Shown piece after piece: positions 34,581 through 43,677 of a DNA stretch of 64,000 bases (its first letter is position 1; each line of letters opens with the position of its first letter). Position numbers and translations under genes: made by a program. This DNA comes from Mesorhizobium sp. BR1-1-16 (lineage in GTDB: Bacteria; Pseudomonadota; Alphaproteobacteria; Rhizobiales; Kaistiaceae), in contig NZ_JAIUIE010000013.1 in assembly GCF_020165495.1 (NCBI RefSeq), positions 57,896-121,895 of the forward strand, read 5' to 3'. The notes below the pieces were generated by a model that was not told where the DNA came from, ran no database searches, and saw only the letters and a program-made list of their open reading frames with translations.

Positions 34581-35930
34581 TCATGCCGCGTTCTCCGGCG
34601 CTTCGCCTTGGGACGCCGTGCCGCACCAGCGCGTCATGATGGTCGCGGCGACCGTCACAGTGCGGAGATGATCCTCGATATCGACCCATTCATCATGGCC
34701 GCCGGCATGCGTGAGGTTGCCACAGAGCGGTCCGAGGCCTATCGCGGGAATGCCCTTCTGCACCAGCGGATTGCGGATGTCGCTCGACGTGTGCATCGGA
34801 TTGACCCGGGCCGCGATGCCCGTGATGTCGGCGATCGCGCGAGCCGCGATCTCGTAGAGCGGATGATCGTCGGCAACGTCGCTGCCGCTGACGCCCGAGA
34901 GCCAGCGCAGCGTCGGCGGGTGCTGTGAAAGGAAGGCATCATCGGCGGCGGCCGCCGCAAGCGCGACCTCGACTTCCGCCTGCACAGCCTTCATGCTTTC
35001 GGTCGGCGGGAAGGAGATTGAACCGGAAAGGCGCAATCCCGCCGGCACGCGCTGGCGCATGCCATCGTCGCCAGCCGAGATCGACGCGATCAGGATGTTG
35101 GTCGAGCGCCCGACGGCGGCTTCGAGCCTTGGATGATGGATGCGCGCGCCCCGTCTTGCATCCAGCCGCCGCAGCGCATCGATCAGCAACATCGCCTTGT
35201 CGAGCGGATGCACGGCCTGGTGGGCGAAGGCGGTATGGCTCGGCTCCTGTGTCGCAGGCGGCACACCGGCCACCTCGATCTCGAATTCGAGCACGCCCGA
35301 AGCGAACGCCTTAATTTCGGCAAGCCCGGCCCCGGATTCCGCAGGATGAAGATAGAGCGCGCCCTCCGCCGAAGGGCCGCGCTCAAGCACCGCCGCAATG
35401 CCGCGCGCATGACGTTTGCTGGGCGTGATCGCGACTGCGAGGGCGCCCGCGAGCGAAAGCCCGGCCTTGCGGAGGGCGGCAAGCGCCGCGACCACCGCGG
35501 CGACCCCCGCTAGATCGTCGGCGATGCCCCAACCATGCATCCGACCTTCCGCAACACTCGCCGCGAATGGGTCGTGCTGCCAGTTTGTGGCGTCCGTGAA
35601 GCGCTCGCTGTCGGGATGGGCGAAGACCAGCAGGCTGCGACCCGTGCCGTCACCGGCGAAGCGGGCAACGACGGCGCGCCGCTTGCCTGCATCCATCGCC
35701 GGACCGGTCGCGAATTCGTCGATCAGCGGCACATCGGCCGGTTCATAGCTGATGCTCTCGATCAGACCGCCAAGGGCAGCAAGCGCGTCGGCAACCCGGT
35801 CGAGTACGGCCGCTTCGCCTTGCTTCTGCAGCGCGACCAGTTCGGCCAGGAGCGCCACGGCCTCGTCCCTGCCGGCTTCAACGGCAGCGGCAAGGGCCTC
35901 GGCGGCAGAAATATCTGGGGATAGGGTCAT
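34581..35930 (-). CDS. M20-family metallopeptidase/deacylase
   Basis: A 449-residue cytoplasmic enzyme of the ArgE/DapE/aminoacylase group, which cleaves an N-terminal or acyl peptide bond with two zinc ions. Metal-ligand regions: VFAHPDSE near residue 120, GWGIADDLAGVAA near residue 155 and the C-terminal NLTHAGGHDEW with the last ligand His. The ATG at 35930 starts MTLSPDIS; a longer GTG start at 35993 is possible and neither has a strong ribosome-binding site. It is encoded 139 bases upstream of the DHDPS-family gene on the same strand and divergent from the peptide transporter, suggesting it trims imported peptides or N-acyl compounds. Confidence 0.88.
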   Translation of the reverse strand: MTLSPDISAAEALAAAVEAGRDEAVALLAELVALQKQGEAAVLDRVADALAALGGLIESISYEPADVPLIDEFATGPAMDAGKRRAVVARFAGDGTGRSLLVFAHPDSERFTDATNWQHDPFAASVAEGRMHGWGIADDLAGVAAVVAALAALRKAGLSLAGALAVAITPSKRHARGIAAVLERGPSAEGALYLHPAESGAGLAEIKAFASGVLEFEIEVAGVPPATQEPSHTAFAHQAVHPLDKAMLLIDALRRLDARRGARIHHPRLEAAVGRSTNILIASISAGDDGMRQRVPAGLRLSGSISFPPTESMKAVQAEVEVALAAAAADDAFLSQHPPTLRWLSGVSGSDVADDHPLYEIAARAIADITGIAARVNPMHTSSDIRNPLVQKGIPAIGLGPLCGNLTHAGGHDEWVDIEDHLRTVTVAATIMTRWCGTASQGEAPENAA

Positions 35931-36494
35931 GCGGTTCGGGTGGTCGGGAAAGCGATTTCGAAGGCTGGGGCAAGCTGAGTCGGAACTGAACACCGTCAGT
36001 ATACAACATCAATGCAACGAGAATTCCAAGTCGATTGAAGGCAATGGGGCGCCTGCCTTTGCCGCCTCGATATCCGCTGGGCGCCATTGTCGGTCACGTC
36101 GCAGCCCATTGATGTATCGGCCTTTCCAAGCGAATGCGTCGCGAGCGCCAAAAAATTCGCCGGCAAGAAGGCTCGCACCAACGGCCAGAATCGTGCCCGG
36201 GGCTCTACCATTCGTTGTCCGCCAAAATCACTTGCGTCGCCGCCGCTTTTGACGTGTTCTTCCTTTGTGTACCGATCGCATGCAGAGCTGCCGGATAGTC
36301 TGGCGTGAACGAGGCTCGAAGCGTGCGGTCAGGACCTTTCAGGGGCAGGTTCCGTCGTCGCGACATGGACTGTGTCACGTTTCAGCCCGAGATTGCGGAA
36401 TGCGCAACGGGGATGGCCGTGTCATGATCGGCGCGGGCCATCAAGGCGACATCGACAAAGCTGGTTGAACAGCGCGATATCAAAGGGAACAGTG
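35931..36494. other. Intergenic region between the M20 gene and the peptide transporter
   Basis: About 560 bases with no convincing coding sequence. It should carry the promoters for both divergent operons. GTATAC at 35999-36004 is the centre of a GTTGTATACTG stretch (minus strand) that resembles GntR-family operators, but it is short and I would not rely on it. No known RNA element was recognised. Confidence 0.45.
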
Positions 36495-38090
36495 ATGATG
36501 GATGCAAGACGGGTTTCGAGGCTGCTGTCGGTCGGCATGGCGGCGGCGCTCGCTTCGAGCGCGCTGATGCCTATTGCCCAGGCGATGGCTCAGGACGCCG
36601 GGACGCTGGTCGTCGACACGGCTTTTCAGCTGAAGACCGCCGATCCGGCGCGCGAGTTCGAGCCGACGGCGAACCTGATCCTGCATCCGGTCTATGAGAC
36701 GCTGGTCACCTTCAAGGGCAGCGACCTGACCAAGGTAGAGCCCTCGCTGTCCGAGGCGCCGGTCGTCTCGGCAGACGCCAAGACCTTCACCTTCCAGTTG
36801 AACCCTGCCGCGAAATTCAGCGATGGCTCGCCTGTGACGGTCGATGACGTCATCTTCTCGCTCAACCGCGTCAAGAACGTGAAGGGCAGCCCATCCTTCC
36901 TGCTCGACGGCGTCACCGTATCCAAGGGCTCCAAGGAAGGCGAAGTCGTTCTGACGACGGAGCAGCCCGATCCGGGCCTGCCCTACAAGCTCGCCAATCC
37001 GGCCGTCGGCATCGTCAATGCGAAGGTTGTCACGGCCAATCAGGGCTCGGCCGCGGCTGATGCCGACAAGACCGATCGTGCCGACGCGTTCTTTGCGACC
37101 ACCTCGGTCGGCTCGGGGCCCTATGTGCTCGAGAAGTTCGACATGGCGGCCGAGGTCGTGCTGAAGCGCAACGACGCCTATTGGGGCGAGAAGCCGAAAT
37201 ACGAGCAGATCGTCATCCGCAACGTCGAGACCAGCGCGCAGCAGATGAACGTCATGCGCGATGACAGCCAGATTGCGCTCGATCTGCGCCCCGACCAGCT
37301 CGATGCCATCAAGGATGCTGCCTACACGATTTCGGTCCCCAGCGCCGACGTCGTGTTCATGTTCACGAACTCGAATGCGGATATCTCGCCGGTCGCGGCC
37401 AATTCGGATTTCCAGACCGCGGTTCGGCTCGCCATCGACTATGACGGCATCGTCAACATAGCGGGCGAGGGTGCGGTTCGGCCGGGCTCGATCATCCCCA
37501 CCATGTTCGCAGGCTCGCTGCCGACTTCGGAAGGCCCGACGCGCGATGTCGAGGCGGCCAAGGCCGCGCTCGCGAAGAGCGGCATCAAGGATCCCACCAT
37601 CGAGCTGACTTACGTCTCGGACATCACCAAGAACGGCGTCTCATTCGCCGATGTCGCGGCCAAGATGCAGTCCGATTTGAAGGATGTCGGCATCACGGCC
37701 ACCTTGAAGCCGTCGCCGGTTTCGACCTTTCTCGATGACTACCGTGCAGGCACGCTGCCCTTCACCATCGTGTGGTGGGGTCCGGACTTCCCCGATCCGA
37801 GCGACTATCTTCTCTTCGGGCCTGGCGAAAAGGTCGGCTTGCGCGCCGGCTGGAAGGCGGGCTCTTCGCCCGCAATCACCGAGATCGCCAAGAAGGCCGC
37901 CGTCGAGATCGACCAGACGACGCGCACCAAGCTCTATGACGAATGGCAGAAGAAGCTGAACGCCGAGGGTCCGTTCACCGGCCTGTTCCAGCCGGCCTTC
38001 TCCATGGCGAGTTCCAAGACGCTCGAACCGGTCGAATATAACGCGATGTGGACGATCGACCTGACGGCGATCTCGCCCGCCAAGCAGTAA
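36495..38090 (+). CDS. Peptide ABC transporter substrate-binding protein (family 5)
   Basis: Periplasmic dipeptide/oligopeptide binding protein of 531 residues. The Sec-type signal runs from MMDARRVSRLLSVGMAAALA to a cleavage site near AMAQD at residue 34. The mature part carries family-5 marks: LHPVYETLVTFKG near residue 65, FQLNPAAKFSDGSPVTVDDV near residue 100 and WGPDFPDPSDYLLF near residue 430. AAAGGGAAC precedes the ATG. It is the first gene of a five-gene transporter operon followed by an M24 peptidase. Confidence 0.93.
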   Translation: MMDARRVSRLLSVGMAAALASSALMPIAQAMAQDAGTLVVDTAFQLKTADPAREFEPTANLILHPVYETLVTFKGSDLTKVEPSLSEAPVVSADAKTFTFQLNPAAKFSDGSPVTVDDVIFSLNRVKNVKGSPSFLLDGVTVSKGSKEGEVVLTTEQPDPGLPYKLANPAVGIVNAKVVTANQGSAAADADKTDRADAFFATTSVGSGPYVLEKFDMAAEVVLKRNDAYWGEKPKYEQIVIRNVETSAQQMNVMRDDSQIALDLRPDQLDAIKDAAYTISVPSADVVFMFTNSNADISPVAANSDFQTAVRLAIDYDGIVNIAGEGAVRPGSIIPTMFAGSLPTSEGPTRDVEAAKAALAKSGIKDPTIELTYVSDITKNGVSFADVAAKMQSDLKDVGITATLKPSPVSTFLDDYRAGTLPFTIVWWGPDFPDPSDYLLFGPGEKVGLRAGWKAGSSPAITEIAKKAAVEIDQTTRTKLYDEWQKKLNAEGPFTGLFQPAFSMASSKTLEPVEYNAMWTIDLTAISPAKQ

Positions 38091-38106
38091 GCGCCCAGGT
38101 TCGGCA

Positions 38107-39159
38107 ATGTCATATCTTCGGACGTCCTGGTATGCGTTGCCGAACCTCCTTCGTTTCGTGCTGCGCCGGCTCTTCGTCGGCGTGTTGCTGTGCCTCGGTG
38201 TCACCCTCATTTCGTTCATCCTGACGCAGGTGGTGCCGGGCGATCCGGTTTCGGCCAATCTTGGCGACCGCGCCGCGAGCGATCCTGTCATCGTTGCTGT
38301 CTTTCGCGAGCGTTACGGCCTCGACAAGCCTTTGCCCGAACAATACGCGCTCTATCTGCAGCGTCTCGTGCAGGGCGACCTCGGCGAGTCGCAGCAGACG
38401 CATCGCCCCGTCACCACCGATCTCGGCCAGTATCTGCCGGCGACGATCGAGCTCGCCTCGGCAGCGATGATCCTGGCGCTGGTCTTCGGCATTGCGCTCG
38501 GCGTCATCGCGGCGATCAAGCGCGATGGCTGGCCGGACCAGCTCATCCGCATCATCTCGCTGGCGGGCGTCTCGGTGCCAACCTTCTGGCTGGCGCTGGT
38601 GACGCTCTATGTCTTCTTCTTCAAGCTCGGCATCGCGCCGGGCGTCGGCCGGCTCAATCCAGGCGGCAAGGCGCCACCGGCGATCACCAACATGTTCACG
38701 ATCGACTCGCTGCTGACAGGGCAGTGGGCGACGTTCAGCACCGCCATCAGCCATATCGTGCTGCCAGCGCTGGTGCTCGCGATCTATACGGTCGGCTCGA
38801 TCACGCGCTTCACTCGCGCTGCCATGCTGGAGTCGCTCAATCAGGACTATGTTCGCTCGGCCCGCGCCAAGGGGCTGCCTGAGCGCACGGTGATCCTGCG
38901 CCATGCAATGCGGCCGGCGCTGGCGGCGATCGTCACGGTGGCCGGCATGGCCTTCGGCCGCATGCTCTCGGGCACCGTGTTGGTCGAATCCGTGTTTTCC
39001 TGGCCCGGTATCGGCCAATATGCCTACAAAAGCGCACTGGCGCTCGACCTTCGCGCCATCATGGGCGTCAGCCTCGTGGTCGCGGTCATCTACATCGTCG
39101 TCAACATGGCCGTGGATCTCATCTACGCGCTCATCGACCCGCGGATACGCCTCGGATGA
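38107..39159 (+). CDS. Peptide ABC transporter permease, DppB type
   Basis: Inner-membrane permease of 350 residues. The first membrane segment (LFVGVLLCLGVTLISFIL) is followed by the periplasmic VVPGDPVSANLG typical of DppB/OppB. The EAA loop reads RSARAKGLPERTVILRHAMR near residue 260. It lies 16 bases after the binding-protein stop and overlaps the DppC-type gene by four bases. It forms half of the membrane channel. Confidence 0.95.
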   Translation: MSYLRTSWYALPNLLRFVLRRLFVGVLLCLGVTLISFILTQVVPGDPVSANLGDRAASDPVIVAVFRERYGLDKPLPEQYALYLQRLVQGDLGESQQTHRPVTTDLGQYLPATIELASAAMILALVFGIALGVIAAIKRDGWPDQLIRIISLAGVSVPTFWLALVTLYVFFFKLGIAPGVGRLNPGGKAPPAITNMFTIDSLLTGQWATFSTAISHIVLPALVLAIYTVGSITRFTRAAMLESLNQDYVRSARAKGLPERTVILRHAMRPALAAIVTVAGMAFGRMLSGTVLVESVFSWPGIGQYAYKSALALDLRAIMGVSLVVAVIYIVVNMAVDLIYALIDPRIRLG

Positions 39160-40037
39160 GCGAAAGCAGTCTCTCCGCACCCGAACTGGTCGTGCTGCCG
39201 CGTCGCCGCTTCCTGCGTCGCTCGGCCTGGACGCAGCCGCTCGGTCTGGTTGGCCTCGCGCTGCTCGTTGCCATCGTGCTGATGGCGGTGCTCGCGCCCT
39301 GGCTCTCCGCGCATGGACCGATCGAGCAGGGCGCCCGCCGCTTCATGGCGCCGAGCGCCGAACATTGGTTCGGCACCGACCAGCTCGGCCGCGATGTCTT
39401 CGCCCGCGTCATCTATGGCGCGCGGGTGTCGCTGCCCTATGCGCTGCAGCTTGTCATCATGGCGAGCGTGATCGGCACGATCGCCGGTGCAATCGCCGGC
39501 TATTTCGGCGGCTGGATCGATGGCGTCATCATGCGCGCCGCCGATCTCGTGATGGCATTCCCGGATATCATCCTTGCGATGGCGGTGGTCGCGGCGCTCG
39601 GGCCCGGCCTCTTCAATGCCGTGCTTGCCGTCGTGGTGGTGAGCTGGCCGATTTATGCCCGCGTCGTCCGCTCGATGCTGCTGACGATCCGCGACGAGCC
39701 CTATGTCCAGTCGAGCCGGCTGCTCGGCGTCTCCTCGGCGCGGGCGCTCTGGGTCGATGTGCGGCCGAACGTGGTGGGCCCGCTGATCGTGCTGGCGGCG
39801 CTTGAATTCGGCCATGCCGTTCTGATCCTCGCCGGCCTTTCCTTCCTCGGCCTCGGCGCGCAGCCGCCAGCGCCCGAATGGGGGTCGATGGTCTCGGACG
39901 GCTCCAAATATTTCGACAAATGGTGGCTGAGCGTCTTTCCCGGCCTCGCTATCCTGCTGGTGGTGCTTGCTGCGAATTTCGTCGGCGACACGTTGCGCGA
40001 CGCGCTCGATCCGCGCACCGCCAAGGCGTTCCGCTGA
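39156..40037 (+). CDS. Peptide ABC transporter permease, DppC type
   Basis: Inner-membrane permease of 293 residues. The APSAEHWFGTDQLGRDVFARV motif after the first membrane segment and the C-terminal GNSNNA-like GLSFLGLGAQPPAPEWGSMV are DppC hallmarks. The EAA loop appears as QSSRLLGVSSARALWVDVRP. It overlaps the DppB-type gene and is three bases from the first ATPase gene. Confidence 0.95.
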   Translation: MSESSLSAPELVVLPRRRFLRRSAWTQPLGLVGLALLVAIVLMAVLAPWLSAHGPIEQGARRFMAPSAEHWFGTDQLGRDVFARVIYGARVSLPYALQLVIMASVIGTIAGAIAGYFGGWIDGVIMRAADLVMAFPDIILAMAVVAALGPGLFNAVLAVVVVSWPIYARVVRSMLLTIRDEPYVQSSRLLGVSSARALWVDVRPNVVGPLIVLAALEFGHAVLILAGLSFLGLGAQPPAPEWGSMVSDGSKYFDKWWLSVFPGLAILLVVLAANFVGDTLRDALDPRTAKAFR

Positions 40038-40039
40038 TC

Positions 40040-41035
40040 ATGGCAAGCGTTTCGACCAAGCCGCCGCTGCTGTCGATCGAGGGTCTGACGATCTCGCTGC
40101 CGACCGCGGAGGGGCAGCGCGCCGAGGCGGTGCGCGGCGTCGATCTGGCCATCGGGCGCGGCGAGATCGTTGGTCTCGCCGGGGAGAGTGGCAGCGGCAA
40201 GACTTTGACGGCGCTGTCCGTGCTCGGCCTGCTGCCGGGCGGGGCGCGGCCGGTTGGGCGCATTCTTTTCGAGGAGCGCGATCTTCTGGCGAGCGGACGG
40301 GCGGCGCGTTCCGTCCGCGGCGCCGAGGTCGCGATGGTTTTTCAGGACCCAATGACGGCGCTGCATCCGATGCTGTCGATCGGCCGGCAGATGACGGAAC
40401 ATGTCCGCTTTCACCTTCGCCTCAGCCAGCATGCGGCCGATACCGTCGCCGTCGAAATGCTCGATCGCGTGCGCATCCCGAACCCGCGCGAGGCGATGAC
40501 GCGCTATCCGCACCAGTTCTCGGGCGGCATGCGCCAGCGCATCGCCATCGCCTCGGCCCTTGCCGCCGGGCCGAAGCTGCTCATCGCCGATGAGCCGACG
40601 ACCGCGCTCGACGTCACCGTGCAGGCCGGCATTCTCCGTCTCATCGAAGGATTGCGGCGTGAGCTCCAGCTGTCCGTGCTGTTGATCACGCATGATCTCG
40701 GCGTCATGTCAGCGCTCGCCGACCGGGTCTATGTCATGTATGCCGGCCGCGTGGTGGAACGCGGGGCGCGCGCCGATGTGCTGGCGCAGCCGCGGCACCC
40801 CTATACGCGCGGGCTGCTCGATGCCTTGCCGCATGGCAGCCCCTCGGATCACCCGTTGCGCGCGCTGCCGGGCTCTCCGCCCGCAATCGGGCGCTTTCCG
40901 GCCGGCTGCGCCTTTCATCCGCGCTGCCGCTTCGCCGAGGACATCTGCCGGGCCGATGTGCCGGACCTGATGCCGGTCGCACCCGGCCGCGCGATTGCCT
41001 GCCCCATCGATCCGCTCGCGGCGGTGCCGGCATGA
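40040..41035 (+). CDS. Peptide ABC transporter ATP-binding protein, DppD type
   Basis: ATPase of 331 residues. Walker A is GESGSGKT at residues 48-55, the signature FSGGMRQR near 155-162, Walker B LLIADEP near 175-181 and the switch His in LLITHDLG. The C-terminal oligopeptide-transporter domain contains GCAFHPRCRFAEDIC, as in DppD/OppD. The ATG at 40040 is three bases after the DppC-type stop. It overlaps the second ATPase gene by four bases. Confidence 0.95.
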   Translation: MASVSTKPPLLSIEGLTISLPTAEGQRAEAVRGVDLAIGRGEIVGLAGESGSGKTLTALSVLGLLPGGARPVGRILFEERDLLASGRAARSVRGAEVAMVFQDPMTALHPMLSIGRQMTEHVRFHLRLSQHAADTVAVEMLDRVRIPNPREAMTRYPHQFSGGMRQRIAIASALAAGPKLLIADEPTTALDVTVQAGILRLIEGLRRELQLSVLLITHDLGVMSALADRVYVMYAGRVVERGARADVLAQPRHPYTRGLLDALPHGSPSDHPLRALPGSPPAIGRFPAGCAFHPRCRFAEDICRADVPDLMPVAPGRAIACPIDPLAAVPA

Positions 41036-41985
41036 GCCTCTTGTCGATCCGAGACCTCGTCGTGCGCTATCGCGGCCATTCGGGCGCGACGGTAACGGCC
41101 GTCGCCGGCTGTGATCTCGATGTCGAGGAAGGGCAGATCGTGGCGCTGGTCGGCGAGTCCGGCTGCGGCAAGTCTTCGCTCGGCAAGGCAGCGGTCGGCC
41201 TGATCCGCCCGGCCGCGGGCAGCGTCACCTTCGATGGCGAGCCTGTCGAGCCACTTGGCCAGCGCGCGCGTCCTGCCGCGCAGCGGCGGCTGCAGATGGT
41301 GTTTCAGGATCCGTTTTCCTCGCTCAATCCGCGACGACGTATTGCGGATCTCATCGGCGACGGGCTGCGCGTCTCCGAATTGCATGGCGGCCGGCAGCTT
41401 TCGGTTGGCGAGTGCCTTGAGCGCGTCGGCCTCTCCGCCGGCATCGCCGATCGCTTTCCGCATCAGTTCAGCGGTGGCCAGCGACAGCGCATCGCTATCG
41501 CCCGCGCGCTCGCCGCCCAGCCACGCTGCATCGTTGCCGACGAGCCGATTTCCGCGCTCGATGCCTCCGCGCAGGCTTCGATCGCCAATCTGCTCGTTTC
41601 ACTGGTCGATGATCTGAAAGTCGGGCTGCTCTTCATTTCGCATGACCTCTCGATCGTCCGACGCATCGCCGACATCACGACGGTCATGTATCTCGGCCGC
41701 GTCGTCGAGACGGCGCCGAGTGAACCGCTCTGGCGGGCGCCGCTGCATCCCTATTCGGCCGGCCTCATCGGCGCGATCACGGAGCCGGACGGCCGAGGCC
41801 GCATGCCGGCCGACCTTCCAGGCGACGTTCCCGATCCTGCCGCGCCGCCGCCCGGCTGCCGCTTCCATCCACGCTGCCCCATCGCCATCGATCGCTGCTC
41901 GGTCGAGGTTCCGGAGCGTCGCCTGCTCGGTCCGGGCAGGACAGCCGCCTGTCATCTTGCGGAGCCGGTCGCAGCCTTCGTCTGA
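41032..41985 (+). CDS. Peptide ABC transporter ATP-binding protein, DppF type
   Basis: ATPase of 317 residues. Walker A GESGCGKS is at about 41-48, the signature FSGGQRQR near 145-152, Walker B IVADEPISALD near 165-175, and the C-terminal PPPGCRFHPRCPIAIDRC completes the DppF/OppF pattern. Together with DppD it energises the DppBC channel. The next gene, an M24 peptidase, follows after 31 bases and is probably cotranscribed. Confidence 0.95.
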   Translation: MSLLSIRDLVVRYRGHSGATVTAVAGCDLDVEEGQIVALVGESGCGKSSLGKAAVGLIRPAAGSVTFDGEPVEPLGQRARPAAQRRLQMVFQDPFSSLNPRRRIADLIGDGLRVSELHGGRQLSVGECLERVGLSAGIADRFPHQFSGGQRQRIAIARALAAQPRCIVADEPISALDASAQASIANLLVSLVDDLKVGLLFISHDLSIVRRIADITTVMYLGRVVETAPSEPLWRAPLHPYSAGLIGAITEPDGRGRMPADLPGDVPDPAAPPPGCRFHPRCPIAIDRCSVEVPERRLLGPGRTAACHLAEPVAAFV

Positions 41986-42016
41986 TGCGCCGCGCTTCGC
42001 CGCCAAACTGGAGTTC

Positions 42017-43168
42017 ATGATGTCCCGATATCAGCAACGCATGCAGCGCTTTCAGTCCCTGATCGCCGGCGCGGCCGACCTTGTATTCTTCCACATCGGA
42101 ACCGATCTCGATTATCTGACCGGCATCCATCGCGATATTCCCAATTACGGCCGCGTGCTGCATCCGGGCGCCTGGCTTGAGGGCGCCTGGCTCTCGGCCG
42201 AGCGGGCACCAATCCTGACACTGCCGCGGATGACGGCCGAGCTCGGCGGCAAGGGCGGTATTTCCGGCTTCGAGATCCGCGTGCTCGGCGACTGGGATGA
42301 TCCGGCCGTCATGGCCAAGGGCATCATCGACGAGATGAAGCTGCCGGCCTCGCCGCGTATCGCGGTCAGCGAGAATGCCGAGGCGGAATCGCTGATCCAG
42401 ATTCAGAAGCTTATTCCGGATGCCCGCTTTGTCTCGGCGACGGCACTGCTGCGCAAGCTCCGTGTCATCAAGGATGCCGAGGAAATCGAAACAATGCGCG
42501 CCGCCGGCAAGATCACGGAGGCGGCGCTCACCGATGCTATCGCGACCTTCAAACTCGGCATGACCGAGCTCGATGTCGTTGCCGAGCTCGACTACCAGAT
42601 GAAGCGGCACGGCTCGCTGGGTCCGTCCTTCACGACGTCGCTCTACAACACCGGTACCAACCACCCGATGCTGCTGGGCCAGCCGCTGAAGACCTGGCCC
42701 CGCAAGCTGAATCCGCCTGTCTCCGTGCTGCTCGACTTCGGCGCCGTGCATGACGGCATGTGCTACGACTATGGGCGCACGGTTTCCTTCGGCACGCCCA
42801 GCGCCGAGCAGATCAAAGTGCATCGCCTGATCATGGATTCGCAGGCGGCCGGCATCGCGGCTCTGAAGGCGGGGCAGGCGACCTGCGCCGAGGTCGACAA
42901 GGCCGCGCGCGATGTGATCGCTGCGGCCGGCTATGACAAGGCGTTCCGTCACCGTCTCGGCCACGCCATCGGCTCCGACGTGCATGAGCCGCCCTTCCTG
43001 ACCAAGGGCAGCGACACCGTCGTTCAGGAGGGCATGATCTTCACCGTCGAGCCGAGCATCCTGCAGGATGGCAGCTTCAGCGCCCGCGTCGAAGACTGTA
43101 TCGTGGTCCGGCCCGGCGGCGGCGAGCCGCTGACGCGCGGCTTCCAGGATCTGATCGTCGTCGAGTGA
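42017..43168 (+). CDS. M24-family Xaa-Pro-type aminopeptidase/dipeptidase
   Basis: A 383-residue cytoplasmic metallopeptidase with the creatinase/prolidase fold. The five metal ligands are visible: Asp in LLDFGAVHDG, Asp in CYDYGRT, His in HRLGHAIGSDVHE, Glu in FTVEPSI and Glu in RVEDCIVV. Such enzymes cleave Xaa-Pro bonds or related substrates. The start is the first of two ATG codons at 42017/42020, after TGGAG. It closes the peptide-transporter operon, which suggests hydrolysis of imported proline-containing peptides. Confidence 0.92.
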   Translation: MMSRYQQRMQRFQSLIAGAADLVFFHIGTDLDYLTGIHRDIPNYGRVLHPGAWLEGAWLSAERAPILTLPRMTAELGGKGGISGFEIRVLGDWDDPAVMAKGIIDEMKLPASPRIAVSENAEAESLIQIQKLIPDARFVSATALLRKLRVIKDAEEIETMRAAGKITEAALTDAIATFKLGMTELDVVAELDYQMKRHGSLGPSFTTSLYNTGTNHPMLLGQPLKTWPRKLNPPVSVLLDFGAVHDGMCYDYGRTVSFGTPSAEQIKVHRLIMDSQAAGIAALKAGQATCAEVDKAARDVIAAAGYDKAFRHRLGHAIGSDVHEPPFLTKGSDTVVQEGMIFTVEPSILQDGSFSARVEDCIVVRPGGGEPLTRGFQDLIVVE

Positions 43169-43170
43169 GA

Positions 43171-43503
43171 CTAATGCGGCTTGCCGGCGGGGCGGTCGGT
43201 CTCGTCGGCGGCTGCGGCCTCCGCCGTGCGGCGGCGGTGAATGGCAGCGCCGAGCGCGGCGACCCAGGTCCGCGCCGGCTTGAAATCGGGGTCCGCGACG
43301 CCGTTCTCGATCTCGGCGATCAGCGTGTCCAGCTTCAAGGTGATGACGTCGAGCGTCTCGCGGTCATAACGGTCGGTTGACGGGTCCGCCTCGACCTCGC
43401 GGCGGATGATCGCGAGCGCGTCGCGCCAGGCGACCGGGTCGGCGAAGGTGACATCCTGCTGGAGCGCGTGATGCAGCGCGCCGAGAAGCTCGAGAACGTC
43501 CAT
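43171..43503 (-). CDS. Hypothetical protein, 110 residues
   Basis: I do not recognise this family. The predicted product is mostly helical and acidic (MDVLELLGALHHALQQDVTF at the start), with a charged RRRTAEAAAADETDRP tail and no signal peptide or membrane segment. AGGAG lies eight bases before ATG 43503, which supports it as a real gene. It is convergent with the M24 gene, only two bases from its stop. Confidence 0.65.
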   Translation of the reverse strand: MDVLELLGALHHALQQDVTFADPVAWRDALAIIRREVEADPSTDRYDRETLDVITLKLDTLIAEIENGVADPDFKPARTWVAALGAAIHRRRTAEAAAADETDRPAGKPH

Positions 43504-43677
43504 TGGTGGGGTCTCCTGCGATCGGTTGACTGACCTTATCGGCCGGGTGGCGGCATGCTTCAACCCCGAAGCGCCGAGATCGGGCAGCGTGGCATCCTGC
43601 GCCTTCCGCGCTCCGGTGTTTCATACTAGCTTGGCGACCCGCCGTCCGGGGCGGATCAAGGGCGGCTGGAGGCCAGC

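Noticed and set aside
35999..36004. GntR-type operator GTATAC before the M20 gene
   Set aside because: Too short and without a second copy or a nearby GntR gene; noted only as a possibility in the region description.
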